DNA from: Rhodococcus yunnanensis NBRC 103083
Lineage (GTDB): Bacteria; Actinomycetota; Actinomycetes; Mycobacteriales; Mycobacteriaceae
Direction of reading: 5' to 3'
DNA length: 64,000 bases
Assembly (NCBI RefSeq): GCF_001895005.1
Contig: NZ_BCXH01000024.1
Location: 1-64,000, forward strand
Position numbers and translations under genes: made by a program. Under the pieces are notes generated by a model. The model was not told the DNA's origin. It did no database searches and was given only the letters and a program-made list of their open reading frames with translations. Within the stretch, counting starts at the first letter, position 1; each line of letters begins with the position of its first letter. This document shows, one piece after another, positions 8,119-16,965 of this stretch.

Positions 8119-8166
8119 GGCGGTAGCTCCTTGTGTCCGGGAAGCCAAGTGCACTCGGCCGCGAGA

Positions 8167-8230
8167 TGTTTCGCACGTCGGATTCGACGCACCGGGACAC
8201 TCTATGCCCGATCGTTTGCTGTGCGAAACA
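8167..8230. promoter_or_regulatory. Spaced inverted repeat upstream of the sugar porter
   Basis: TGTTTCGCAC (8167-8176) and GTGCGAAACA (8221-8230) are perfect reverse complements separated by 44 bases. They lie between the sugar porter start (8118) and the lipoprotein stop (8238). The wide spacing fits a pair of operator half-elements better than a terminator hairpin, but either is possible. Confidence 0.5.
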
Positions 8231-8237
8231 CTGCCGT

Positions 8238-8921
8238 TTACTTCAGTTCGAACGCCGAGTCCGACACCGTGAATCCATGACCAACCTGGTCGAGGCACGT
8301 GACGCCGGTCGACTCCTCGACCCGGCACGACAGTCCGTTGGAACTTCCGCTGCCCGGGATGGACAGTGTTTCGCCGTAGGCCAGCTCAGGTGCCGTCCCA
8401 CCGAAACGATGGAACCTGGGATCACCGGAGCTGAGGAAGCGCGCAGGTGAGCCCGCCGTCAGCTCGACGGTATTGGGCGCGACAGTGGACTCGGGAGCAC
8501 CGCTGCCCTCCACTTTCGGTGCCGAGGACGGAAAGTCGCCGTGGCATCCGGCGACCGAGCTGTCCGTCACGACGATTCCGCATTCGAACTTCCCACTCGG
8601 ACTGGTGAAGTAGAAGTACCCGCGGTCGGCTTCGAAAGCGGACGCGTCGGCCGTCGGCGGTGCAGACGTAGTGGTCGGGGAGCTCGAGGGCTGGATGCTC
8701 GAGGGCAGTGCGCTCGAGGGCGGTGTTCTCGAAGGCTGTGAGGAGGTGGTGCTCGGGGCCGCGGTAGCCGACTGCGTGCTGGTCCGGACGATCGAGGGCG
8801 GATCGGTGTCCACGGTGGCCAGCGGAGCCGTCGAACGCCCGTCGTCGGGACCGCCGCAGCCGGCGAGGAGCACGGCGAACAGTGCGAGCGCAGAACTGCA
8901 GTGAACTCGTGGTCTCGCCAT
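8238..8921 (-). CDS. Secreted lipoprotein, unknown function
   Basis: A 227-residue protein starting at ATG 8921. The signal peptide ends in a lipobox (A-L-F-A-V-L-L-A-G-C), so it should be anchored outside the membrane by a lipidated cysteine. Residues 25-90 are a Ser/Thr/Pro-rich linker, typical of cell-wall-spanning tethers. The globular end has four cysteines (F-E-C-G-I, V-A-G-C-H-G, L-S-C-R-V, V-T-C-L-D) that could form two disulfides. The pattern F-Y-F-T-S-P-S-G-K-F-E-C-G-I recalls actinobacterial secreted proteins of unknown function. It is divergent from the esterase gene. Confidence 0.75.
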   Translation of the reverse strand: MARPRVHCSSALALFAVLLAGCGGPDDGRSTAPLATVDTDPPSIVRTSTQSATAAPSTTSSQPSRTPPSSALPSSIQPSSSPTTTSAPPTADASAFEADRGYFYFTSPSGKFECGIVVTDSSVAGCHGDFPSSAPKVEGSGAPESTVAPNTVELTAGSPARFLSSGDPRFHRFGGTAPELAYGETLSIPGSGSSNGLSCRVEESTGVTCLDQVGHGFTVSDSAFELK

Positions 8922-8996
8922 CGAGCCAGCATAAACAAACTCTCGCGTCGGGCAGAGTTGGTACGTTGGCGTGCGTCGGGACGTTTGGGAGGTGTC

Positions 8997-10556
8997 ATGA
9001 CCGAAATCGGAACAGCTGACGGTATTTCGAGTCGGGTCAGCACGCCGTACGGGGACGTGATCGGGTACCGCGACGGAACTGTGTATGCGTGGAAGGGAAT
9101 TCCCTACGCGGCCGCCACCGACGGCGAGCATCGTTTCAGGGCTCCGCGTCCGGTCGAACCATGGTCCGAGCCGCTCGATTGCCGCTCGTTCGGAGCGATC
9201 GCGCCGCAGGGACGGGACAATCCGGTTCCCATCGACCCGAAGATCCCGATGTCGGAGGACTGCCTGTCGTTGAATGTCTGGGCGCCCGAGCCCGACGGCA
9301 CCCCGAGGCCGGTCATGGTGTGGATTCACGGCGGCGCCTACTCGCTCGGCTCGTCGGCGCAGAGCGTGTACGACGGCAGAGCTCTCGCCGAACTGGGTGA
9401 CCTCGTCCTCGTCACCGTCAACTACCGGGTCGGTGCGTTCGGGTTTCTCGATCTGTCCTCGTTCTCGACCGACGAAACGGTCTTCGAGACCAATATCGGG
9501 TTGCGTGATCAGATCGCGGCGTTGGAGTGGACCGCGCGGTGCATCGCCTCGTTCGGCGGAGATCCGTCGCGGGTCACGGTGTTCGGAGAGTCGTCGGGCG
9601 GCGCATCGGTGACGACACTGATGACGTCGCCGAAGGCCGAGGGGCTGTTTCAGCAAGCCATCGTGCAGAGCGCGCCTGCCACGTCGGTGTACGGCCCGGA
9701 TCGAGCTGCGGTCGTCGCGTCCCGTTTCCTCGAACTGGTCGATCTGACCCCGGACCGAATCCACGAGCTGAAGACGATGGATTTCATGCGTATCGTCGGC
9801 GCGAGCGACACTCTCTGCTACGAAGTCCCGACGCGTGTGCCGGGGACTCTCGGTCTGGCCCCTGTCGTCGACGCGGACGTCGTGCCGCGGTATCCGGTCG
9901 CGGCATTCCAGAAGGGGTATTCGCACCGAATTCCGTTGATGATCGGCACCAATCACGACGAGGCGTCGATATTTCGGCTGATGAAATCGCCGTTGATGCC
10001 GATCACGTCGGATACGGTGTCCGAGATGTTCCGCGCTATCGCGAACGACCACGCGGATCTGCCTGCATTCCGTGTTGCGGAGATCATGTCCGCCTATCCC
10101 GATCGCTCCAAATCGGCTGGTGCGCAGGCTATGTCGCGCGATGCGGGTTTTCGGATGCCGAGCCTGTGGATCGCCGACGCGCACAGCAGGCACGCGCCGG
10201 TGTGGATGTACCGGTTCGATCATGCGACGCCGATGCTCAAGGCTGCGCGGATAGGCGCCGGGCATGCGACCGAACTGCCGTACGTGTTCGGCAATTTCGG
10301 CACACTGAACCGTGATCCGACGTTCTGGCTCGGGGGTCGGAAAGCGGCGATGGCCGTGTCCGCTCGGATGATGAAGCGCTGGGTGGCATTCGCGCGCCAC
10401 GGCGTGCCCGCGACTCTCGACGGTTCCAAGCACTGGGCCCCGTACGTCGAGCCCGACAGGGCGACGTTGGTGATCGATGCACAGGACACACTCGTCGACG
10501 ATCCGGACGGCGCGATGCGTGCAGCCTGGGGCGACCGCGTCCTCGGGTTCACCTGA
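8997..10556 (+). CDS. Type-B carboxylesterase
   Basis: A 519-residue alpha/beta hydrolase. ATG 8997 has GGGAGG upstream. Family marks in order are E-D-C-L-S-L-N-V-W-A-P, oxyanion loop W-I-H-G-G-A-Y-S-L-G, nucleophile G-E-S-S-G-G (Ser about 199), acid residue in N-H-D-E-A, and catalytic His in G-H-A-T-E-L-P-Y-V-F-G. Length and motif order match bacterial p-nitrobenzyl esterase-like enzymes. There is no signal peptide, so it is cytoplasmic. The natural substrate is unknown. Confidence 0.9.
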   Translation: MTEIGTADGISSRVSTPYGDVIGYRDGTVYAWKGIPYAAATDGEHRFRAPRPVEPWSEPLDCRSFGAIAPQGRDNPVPIDPKIPMSEDCLSLNVWAPEPDGTPRPVMVWIHGGAYSLGSSAQSVYDGRALAELGDLVLVTVNYRVGAFGFLDLSSFSTDETVFETNIGLRDQIAALEWTARCIASFGGDPSRVTVFGESSGGASVTTLMTSPKAEGLFQQAIVQSAPATSVYGPDRAAVVASRFLELVDLTPDRIHELKTMDFMRIVGASDTLCYEVPTRVPGTLGLAPVVDADVVPRYPVAAFQKGYSHRIPLMIGTNHDEASIFRLMKSPLMPITSDTVSEMFRAIANDHADLPAFRVAEIMSAYPDRSKSAGAQAMSRDAGFRMPSLWIADAHSRHAPVWMYRFDHATPMLKAARIGAGHATELPYVFGNFGTLNRDPTFWLGGRKAAMAVSARMMKRWVAFARHGVPATLDGSKHWAPYVEPDRATLVIDAQDTLVDDPDGAMRAAWGDRVLGFT

Positions 10557-10614
10557 CCGCAGGTGCGAGGGTCGAACGGGGTTGAATGTCGGTGCTTCGG
10601 GATACTTTCGGTGC

Positions 10615-12132
10615 GTGCTGTTCACTCGAATCGTCGACACCTCCGCTGCCGTCGGCGCGACGCGCTCACGCAAGGCCAAGATCGAGGCGTTGCAGGTCCT
10701 CCTCGCCGACCTGGCGCCGTCCGAGGTCGACACGGTTGTCGCGTGGCTGTCCGGGGAGCTGACTCAGGGCCGGATCGGCATCGGCTGGCGGACTCTGGCG
10801 GACATCGACGCGCCGTACACGGATGTCGGCGTCCTGTCGGTCGCCGACGTCGACGATGCCATCACCGCCGTTGCGTCGACCTCGGGGTCCGGATCGACCG
10901 CGCGTCGGCGCAGGCTGCTCACCGACCTCTTCGCCGGATGCACCCGCGCCGAACGCGAGTTTCTGATTCGCTTGCTCACGGGCGAGCTTCGTCAGGGCGC
11001 ACTGGAAGGCGTCATGACCGACGCCATCGCCAAGGCTGCAGGCCTGAATGTCGAGCCGGTCCGACGCGCGTTCATGTTGTCGGGTCGGCTGTCCGTGACC
11101 GCGACGGCCGCGCTGGTCGGCGGCGAGGACGCGCTGGCAGCAATCGTGCTCACCGTCGGGCGGCCGGTGCGCCCGATGCTCGCCTCACCCGCCGAATCGT
11201 TGGCCGAGGCGTGGACCGAGCTCGGCGGCGACGTCAGTGTCGAGTACAAGCTCGACGGCGCTCGTATCCAGGTGCACCGGTCCGGGAACGAGGTTCACGT
11301 CTTCACCAGGACGCTGCGTGAGATCACCTCCGGAGTACCCGAACTGGTGGAGCTGATTCGAGGACTGCCGTGCACGAGTGTCGTGCTCGACGGAGAAACG
11401 CTGGCCTTGACGGACAGCGGCAGGCCTCGGCCGTTCCAGGAGACGATGAGCAGGTTCGGCGCAGACAGCGCCCACGATCTGCTTCTGCAGCCGTACTTCT
11501 TCGACTGCATCCATCTCGACGGGGTGGACCTGCTCGACGAACCGCTGGAGCGTCGACTCGAGGCGTTGGACCGAGTCGCGCCCGGTCACCGCATTCCGGC
11601 GTTGCTTCGTCCGGACGCAGATGCCTCGGCAGCTCACTTCGACGCGGCGCTCGATGCAGGGCACGAGGGGATCATGGTCAAGTCCCTGTCGTCGGCGTAC
11701 GCGGCAGGCAGGCGTGGACGCACATGGCAGAAGGTCAAGCCCGAGCACACCCTCGATCTGGTCGTCCTCGGTGCCGAATGGGGATACGGCAGGCGGACCG
11801 GATGGCTGTCCAATCTGCACCTCGGTGCGCGAGACCCGAACGGCGGAGCGCCGATCATGGTCGGCAAGACGTTCAAGGGCCTCACCGATGCGCTGCTGCA
11901 GTGGCAGACCGAGGAGTTCCCCAGGCACGAGCGCAGCCGAGACGAGCACACCGTGTACCTGTTCCCCGATCTGGTCGTCGAGATCGAACTCGACGGGGTA
12001 CAGACCAGCACGCGGTATCCAGGCGGAGTGGCACTCAGGTTCGCGCGGGTGCTGCGATATCGACCCGACAAGACGCATTCCGAAGCCGACGACATCGACA
12101 CTGTTCGGGCGTTGCTCGCGTCCTCGACCTGA
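10615..12132 (+). CDS. ligB: ATP-dependent DNA ligase
   Basis: A 505-residue ligase. GTG 10615 gives an N-terminus (L-F-T-R-I-V-D-T-S-A-A-V-G-A-T-R-S-R-K-A-K) like mycobacterial LigB. The nucleotidyl-lysine motif is E-Y-K-L-D-G-A-R (Lys about 212), followed by V-F-T-R-T-L-R-E-I-T, D-G-E-T-L, E-G-I-M-V-K and W-Q-K-V-K-P. The OB-fold region is at the C-terminus. Residues 1-190 form the helical DNA-binding domain. Actinobacterial LigB is a non-essential repair ligase that works beside the NAD-dependent LigA. The gene stands alone. Confidence 0.92.
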   Translation: MLFTRIVDTSAAVGATRSRKAKIEALQVLLADLAPSEVDTVVAWLSGELTQGRIGIGWRTLADIDAPYTDVGVLSVADVDDAITAVASTSGSGSTARRRRLLTDLFAGCTRAEREFLIRLLTGELRQGALEGVMTDAIAKAAGLNVEPVRRAFMLSGRLSVTATAALVGGEDALAAIVLTVGRPVRPMLASPAESLAEAWTELGGDVSVEYKLDGARIQVHRSGNEVHVFTRTLREITSGVPELVELIRGLPCTSVVLDGETLALTDSGRPRPFQETMSRFGADSAHDLLLQPYFFDCIHLDGVDLLDEPLERRLEALDRVAPGHRIPALLRPDADASAAHFDAALDAGHEGIMVKSLSSAYAAGRRGRTWQKVKPEHTLDLVVLGAEWGYGRRTGWLSNLHLGARDPNGGAPIMVGKTFKGLTDALLQWQTEEFPRHERSRDEHTVYLFPDLVVEIELDGVQTSTRYPGGVALRFARVLRYRPDKTHSEADDIDTVRALLASST

Positions 12133-12165
12133 GGGCGTTACTCCGTCGAAACCGACCGAGTCATG

Positions 12166-12176
12166 TTGTAACACAA
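12166..12176. promoter_or_regulatory. Possible GntR/FadR-type operator before the pyrimidine cluster
   Basis: TTGTAACACAA matches the T-N-G-T-N3-A-C-N-A form recognised by many FadR-subfamily GntR regulators. It lies 73 bases before the amidohydrolase start in a 116-base intergenic gap. No GntR gene is in the window. The match is short and could be chance. Confidence 0.3.
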
Positions 12177-12248
12177 TTGCACCTACGCGCAGTGCACACA
12201 TCACTTATGTTGAGGAGGCCAGCCAGCGAAGGATGGAGTGAGGGCATC

Positions 12249-13088
12249 ATGTCGACAGTTCGAGCGGCTCTGGTCCAGACCAACTGGACCGGTGACAAAG
12301 AGACGATGATCAAAGCTCACGAGGACTACGCGCGAAGTGCCGCCGAGCAGGGCGCCAAGATCGTGTGCTTTCAAGAGTTGTTCTACGGACCGTACTTCTG
12401 TCAGCTCCAGGATGCGAAGTTCTACGACTATGCAGAGTCCGTTCCCGGGCCCACCGTCGACAGATTCGCCGCGCTCGCCGCGGAACTCGGCATCGTCATG
12501 ATCCTGCCGGTCTACGAGCAGGAACAGCCGGGAGTTCTGTACAACACCGCCGCGGTCGTCGACGCCGATGGAACGTATCTCGGCAAATACCGAAAACACC
12601 ATCTTCCGCACGTGCAGGGGTTCTGGGAGAAGTTCTACTTCCGTCCCGGCAATCTCGGCTGGCCGGTGTTCGACACCGCGGTCGGCAGAATCGGTGTCTA
12701 CATCTGCTACGACCGACATTTCCCGGAGGGATGGCGTGCGCTCGGCCTTGCAGGGGCGGAGATCGTCTTCAATCCGTCGGCGACATCGCGCGGCCTGTCC
12801 AACTACCTGTGGAAACTCGAGCAACCGGCATCCGCGGTGGCCAACGAGTACTACATCGGCGCCATCAATCGTGTGGGAGTCGAGGCGGAGTACGGGGACG
12901 ACGACTTCTACGGCACCAGTTACTTCGTCGACCCCGAGGGCAAGTTCGTCGGCGACGTCGCATCCGACACCGAGCCCGAGGTGATCGTCCGTGACCTCGA
13001 CATGGATCTGATCAAGGTCGTACGTGACCGGTGGGCTTTCTATCGTGATCGCAGACCCGACGCCTACGGACCCCTGGTGGAGCCATGA
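12249..13088 (+). CDS. Nitrilase-superfamily amidohydrolase, probable beta-ureidopropionase
   Basis: A 279-residue carbon-nitrogen hydrolase. The catalytic triad is visible as Glu in F-Q-E-L-F-Y-G-P-Y-F, Lys in G-K-Y-R-K-H-H-L-P-H and Cys in V-Y-I-C-Y-D-R-H-F-P-E-G-W-R. The Y-D-R-H-F-P and W-E-K-F-Y-F-R-P-G-N patterns fit N-carbamoyl-beta-alanine or N-carbamoyl-amino-acid amidohydrolases. The stop overlaps the dihydropyrimidinase ATG (ATGA). Together they would open a dihydropyrimidine (or hydantoin) ring and then remove carbamate and ammonia. The substrate is inferred from this pairing. Confidence 0.85.
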   Translation: MSTVRAALVQTNWTGDKETMIKAHEDYARSAAEQGAKIVCFQELFYGPYFCQLQDAKFYDYAESVPGPTVDRFAALAAELGIVMILPVYEQEQPGVLYNTAAVVDADGTYLGKYRKHHLPHVQGFWEKFYFRPGNLGWPVFDTAVGRIGVYICYDRHFPEGWRALGLAGAEIVFNPSATSRGLSNYLWKLEQPASAVANEYYIGAINRVGVEAEYGDDDFYGTSYFVDPEGKFVGDVASDTEPEVIVRDLDMDLIKVVRDRWAFYRDRRPDAYGPLVEP

Positions 13089-14539
13089 AGACCGGTGGAG
13101 CCATGACAGCCGGTGGAGCCAGGACCACGTTCGTGCACGGAGGAACGGTGGTGTCTCCGAGCGGGAGCCAGCTGTTGGACGTTCTGATCGACGGCGAGAC
13201 GATCGTCGCTGTGCTGCACCCCGGTTCGACGGCTCTCGCCGCGGATCTGACGCAGTCCGCGGACACCGTGATCGATGCGACGGGCAAGTACGTACTGCCC
13301 GGCGGCGTCGACGGTCATACGCACATGGAGATGCCGTTCGGTGGCACTTTCGCGTCCGACACCTTCGAGACGGGCACACGAGCCGCGGCGTGGGGTGGCA
13401 CGACGACCATTGTCGATTTCGCGATTCAGACTCCGGGGCAACGGGTTCAGGACACTCTTGCACTGTGGCACGAGAAGGCTGCAGGTAAGTGCGCGATCGA
13501 CTACGGGTTCCATCAGATCGTCGGCGATGTCGACAGCGATTCACTCAAGGCAATGAGCGAACTCGTCGCGGAGGGCGTGACGAGTTTCAAGTTGTTCATG
13601 GCGTACCCGGGCGTCTTCTACTCCGACGACGGCAAGATACTGCGGGCCATGCAGACCGCTGCCGAAACCGGGGCGTTGCTGATGATGCACGCGGAGAACG
13701 GAATTGCCATCGATGTGCTCATCGAGCAGTCGGTGGCACGCGGGGACACGGCACCGTACTTCCACGGCACCAGCAGGCCGTGGCAGCTCGAGGAGGAGGC
13801 GACGCACCGCGCGATCATGCTTGCGAACGTCACCGGAGCTCCGCTGTACATCGTGCACGTCTCGGCGAAGCAGGCGCTCGAACAGATCGCCCGCGCACGT
13901 GGCAACGGGCAGAACGTGTTCGGCGAGACATGCCCCCAGTACCTGTACCTGTCACTGGAGGAACAGTTGGGCGCCCCTGGGTTCGAGGGCGCGAAGTGGG
14001 TGTGTTCGACCCCGCTTCGGTCGCGAGCCGAGGGGCACCAGGACGAACTCTGGCGCTACCTGCGTACCGGAGACGTCGCCACGGTCAGCACCGACCACTG
14101 TCCGTTCTGCATGAAGGATCAAAAGGAGCTCGGACTCGGCGACTTCTCGAAGATTCCCAACGGCATCGGATCGGTGGAGCACCGAATGGACCTGATGTTC
14201 CAGGGCGTCAAGAGCGGCAAGATCACCCTGGAGAAATGGGTCGAGGTGTGCTGCACGACCCCTGCGCGCATGTTCGGGATGTACCCGAGGAAAGGTATCG
14301 TCTCACCGGGCGCGGACGGCGATCTGGTGATCTACGACCCGAACGGTCATACCAGTATCGGTCTGGAGAAGACGCATCACATGAACATGGACTATTCCGC
14401 CTACGAGGGGTTCGAGATCGACGGGCACGTCGACACCGTTCTGTCCCGCGGTCGCATCGTCGTCGACGACGGTGAGTATTGCGGTTCCGCTGGGCACGGG
14501 GTGTTCGTCAAACGGTCATTGTCACAGAATCTGTTGTGA
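13085..14539 (+). CDS. hydA: Dihydropyrimidinase/hydantoinase
   Basis: A 484-residue cyclic amidohydrolase. The metal-binding H-x-H is in G-G-V-D-G-H-T-H-M-E-M-P-F, the carbamylated lysine in T-S-F-K-L-F-M-A-Y, further histidines in M-H-A-E-N-G and I-V-H-V-S, and the aspartate in S-T-D-H-C-P-F. Length and motifs match D-hydantoinase/dihydropyrimidinase. ATG 13085 overlaps the amidohydrolase stop. It hydrolyses dihydrouracil or dihydrothymine to N-carbamoyl-beta-amino acids in the cytoplasm. The oxidoreductase remnant follows after three bases. Confidence 0.92.
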   Translation: MKTGGAMTAGGARTTFVHGGTVVSPSGSQLLDVLIDGETIVAVLHPGSTALAADLTQSADTVIDATGKYVLPGGVDGHTHMEMPFGGTFASDTFETGTRAAAWGGTTTIVDFAIQTPGQRVQDTLALWHEKAAGKCAIDYGFHQIVGDVDSDSLKAMSELVAEGVTSFKLFMAYPGVFYSDDGKILRAMQTAAETGALLMMHAENGIAIDVLIEQSVARGDTAPYFHGTSRPWQLEEEATHRAIMLANVTGAPLYIVHVSAKQALEQIARARGNGQNVFGETCPQYLYLSLEEQLGAPGFEGAKWVCSTPLRSRAEGHQDELWRYLRTGDVATVSTDHCPFCMKDQKELGLGDFSKIPNGIGSVEHRMDLMFQGVKSGKITLEKWVEVCCTTPARMFGMYPRKGIVSPGADGDLVIYDPNGHTSIGLEKTHHMNMDYSAYEGFEIDGHVDTVLSRGRIVVDDGEYCGSAGHGVFVKRSLSQNLL

Positions 14540-14542
14540 GAG

Positions 14543-15575
14543 ATGGATATCGGAGTAGTACTTCAGTGCAATCCACCGGCATCGCGGGTGGTCGATCTGG
14601 CGCGCAGAGCGGAGACACACGGGTTCTCGCACGTGTGGACGTTCGACTCGCACCTACTGTGGCAGGAGCCCTTCGTCATCTACAGCCAGATACTGGCGCA
14701 GACCCGACGGGTCACCGTGGGGCCGATGGTGACGAACCCGGCGACGCGTGACTGGACCGTCACGGCGTCGATGTTCGCCACCCTGAACGAGATGTTCGGC
14801 AACCGGACCATCTGCGGAATAGGACGCGGCGACTCGGCCGTCCGCACGCTCGGTGGAAAACCGACAAGCCTTGCAACGCTTCGTGAGTCGATCCACGTCA
14901 TTCGTGAACTGGCCAACGGTCGGTCGGCCACTCTCGGCGAGACGACGGTTCAGTTTCCGTGGTCGAAGGAGTCGAGTCTCGAGATCTGGGTGGCTGCGTA
15001 CGGACCCAAGGCGCTCGAGCTCACCGGAGAGGTCGCGGACGGATACATTCTGCAACTCGCAGACCCGGACATCGCGTCGTGGACCATAGGTCGTGTGCGG
15101 TCGGCGGCCGAGGCCGTCGGGCGCGACCCGTCGTCGATCAAAGTTCTGTGTCGCTGCACCCGCCTACGTCACCGACGGCAGTGAGAAGGCATTGTCGCAC
15201 GCGCGCGATCAGTGTCGATGGTTCGGCGGGATGGTCGGAAATCATGTGGCGGACATAGTGGCTCGATACGGCCAGCACGGCGGCGGGGTTCCCGATGCAC
15301 TCACCGACTACATCACCGCGCACAGCGGCTACGACTACAACGAACATGGCCGGACCGGCAATTCGCATGCGGAGTTCGTACCGGACTCGGTGATCGATCG
15401 CTTCTGCATTCTCGGCAGCCCAGCCGAACATCTGTCCAAGTTGAAGGATCTCGAGAAGCTCGGTGTCGACCAGTTCTCGGTCTACCTGCAGCACGACGCA
15501 AAATCTGCCACGTTGGAGGCATACGGAGAACACATCATTCCGTACGTCGACGAGCAGGTGACGGCAACATCGTGA
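14543..15575 (+). pseudogene. LLM-class flavin/F420 oxidoreductase, interrupted by a +1 frameshift
   Basis: Two overlapping frames encode one protein. Frame one (14543-15184) gives the luciferase-like N-terminus (M-D-I-G-V-V-L-Q, F-S-H-V-W-T-F-D-S-H, G-P-M-V-T-N-P-A-T-R-D) to about residue 201. The rest continues one base further in another frame to 15575 (C-V-A-A-P-A-Y-V-T-D, then N-H-V-A-D, ending V-D-Q-F-S-V-Y-L). Removing one T at 15144/15145 restores I-K-V-C-V-A-A-P-A and a protein of about 343 residues. That is the usual size of the TIGR03842-like group, which I recall as being linked to dihydropyrimidinase genes. The cause is a real mutation or a one-base assembly error; the rest of the sequence is undegraded. 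Confidence 0.85.
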
Positions 15576-15636
15576 TCGTGACATCGGCGGAGCCGCGAAC
15601 GATGTTCCGGCGCCGATGAAGGAAGGCAGCGAGCAG

Positions 15637-16965
15637 ATGGATCACGTGTTCTATTCTTGGGCAGCGCAAGCCGAGCTGAATCCGATCACGGTCGACGGCG
15701 CGTCGGGATCATGGTTCTGGGACGACGAGGGGAATCGATACCTCGACTTCTCCTCCCAGCTCGTCAATGTCAATCTCGGCCATCAACATCCGGATCTGGT
15801 GGCCGCGATCGTCGAGCAGGCGCAGATACTGACGACCATCTCGCCGACCGTCGCCAACACGAAACGAAGCGAACTGGCGGCACTGGTCGCCGAACGCGCA
15901 CCGGGGGACCTGAATCGGGTCTTCTTCACCACCGGCGGGGCCGAGGCGATAGAACATGCGGTGCGGTTGGCACGTCAGCACACCGGACGCACGAAGATGT
16001 TGGCGGCCTATCGGTCGTACCACGGCGGAACGGGCGTCGCGATCGGTCTGACGGGTGAACCGCGTCGATGGGGAACCGAACCGACCAACGTCGACGTCGT
16101 CCGCTTCTTCGGTCCGTACCCCTACCGCTCGCCGTGGGGTACCACCACACCCGAGGAGGAAGCCGCTGCGGCGCTGTCGCATCTGCAGCAGGTCATCGAA
16201 CTCGAAGGTGCGCAGAACATCGCTGGCTTGATCCTGGAATCCGTCGTCGGAACCAATGGCGTGCTCGTGCCGCCGCCCGGATATCTGGCCGGGGTTCGGC
16301 AGCTGTGCGACCGCTACGGCATCGTCTACATCGCGGACGAGGTCATGGTCGGCTTCGGCCGCGTCGGGGAGTGGTTCGCGTGCCAGGCCGATGACGTCAC
16401 CCCGGATCTGATCACGTTCGCGAAGGGCATCAATTCGGGCTACGTCCCGCTGGGTGGGGTCGTGATCTCCGAACGGATCGCCGCGAAATTCGATCACAAG
16501 GCCTATCCGGGCGGTCTGACCTATTCCGGGCATCCGCTCGCCTGCGCGGTCGGAGTCGCATCGATCGAGGTGTTCGAACGGGACCGGATCCTGCCGTACG
16601 TCCGCGCGGTCGGGGAGGACGTTCTCGGGGCAGGTCTGAAAAAACTGGGTGAGTCCCACCCCAGCGTCGGCGATGTGCGCGGAAGAGGCTTCTTCTGGGC
16701 CGTCGAACTCGTCAGGGATCAGCAGACCCGGGAACCGTTGGTGCCCTTCGCTGCCTCGGGGCGTGACGCCGCGCCGATGGCGGAAGTGACGGCAGCCGCC
16801 AAATCCCGCGGACTGTGGCCGTTCATGGCGGGCAACAGGATACAGATTGCGCCGCCGCTGACGACGAGCGAGGACGAGATACGGCAGGGTCTGGAGATTC
16901 TCGACGAGGTCCTCACCGTCGCCGACGAGTGCGCCGAGCGTCTTACAGCACTGCGCCCGGATTGA
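15637..16965 (+). CDS. Class III (omega) aminotransferase, probable beta-alanine type
   Basis: A 442-residue PLP enzyme. ATG 15637 is preferred over ATG 15616 because GGAAGG lies before it. Motifs are F-F-T-T-G-G-A-E-A-I-E-H-A-V-R-L-A-R, Y-R-S-Y-H-G-G-T, A-D-E-V-M-V-G-F-G-R, and T-F-A-K-G-I-N-S-G-Y with the PLP lysine. Being last in the amidohydrolase/dihydropyrimidinase cluster, it probably moves the amino group of beta-alanine or beta-aminoisobutyrate to pyruvate or 2-oxoglutarate. The resulting semialdehyde could be taken by the mmsA product encoded at 35.7 kb. Its 3' end overlaps the convergent FAD oxidase gene by 23 bases. Confidence 0.85.
   Translation: MDHVFYSWAAQAELNPITVDGASGSWFWDDEGNRYLDFSSQLVNVNLGHQHPDLVAAIVEQAQILTTISPTVANTKRSELAALVAERAPGDLNRVFFTTGGAEAIEHAVRLARQHTGRTKMLAAYRSYHGGTGVAIGLTGEPRRWGTEPTNVDVVRFFGPYPYRSPWGTTTPEEEAAAALSHLQQVIELEGAQNIAGLILESVVGTNGVLVPPPGYLAGVRQLCDRYGIVYIADEVMVGFGRVGEWFACQADDVTPDLITFAKGINSGYVPLGGVVISERIAAKFDHKAYPGGLTYSGHPLACAVGVASIEVFERDRILPYVRAVGEDVLGAGLKKLGESHPSVGDVRGRGFFWAVELVRDQQTREPLVPFAASGRDAAPMAEVTAAAKSRGLWPFMAGNRIQIAPPLTTSEDEIRQGLEILDEVLTVADECAERLTALRPD

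Noticed and set aside
8922..10733. Long leftward open frame opposite the carboxylesterase, joined to the lipoprotein frame
   Set aside because: Its protein is Arg/His-rich with no motifs, and the rightward esterase has all catalytic residues. High GC keeps antisense frames open.
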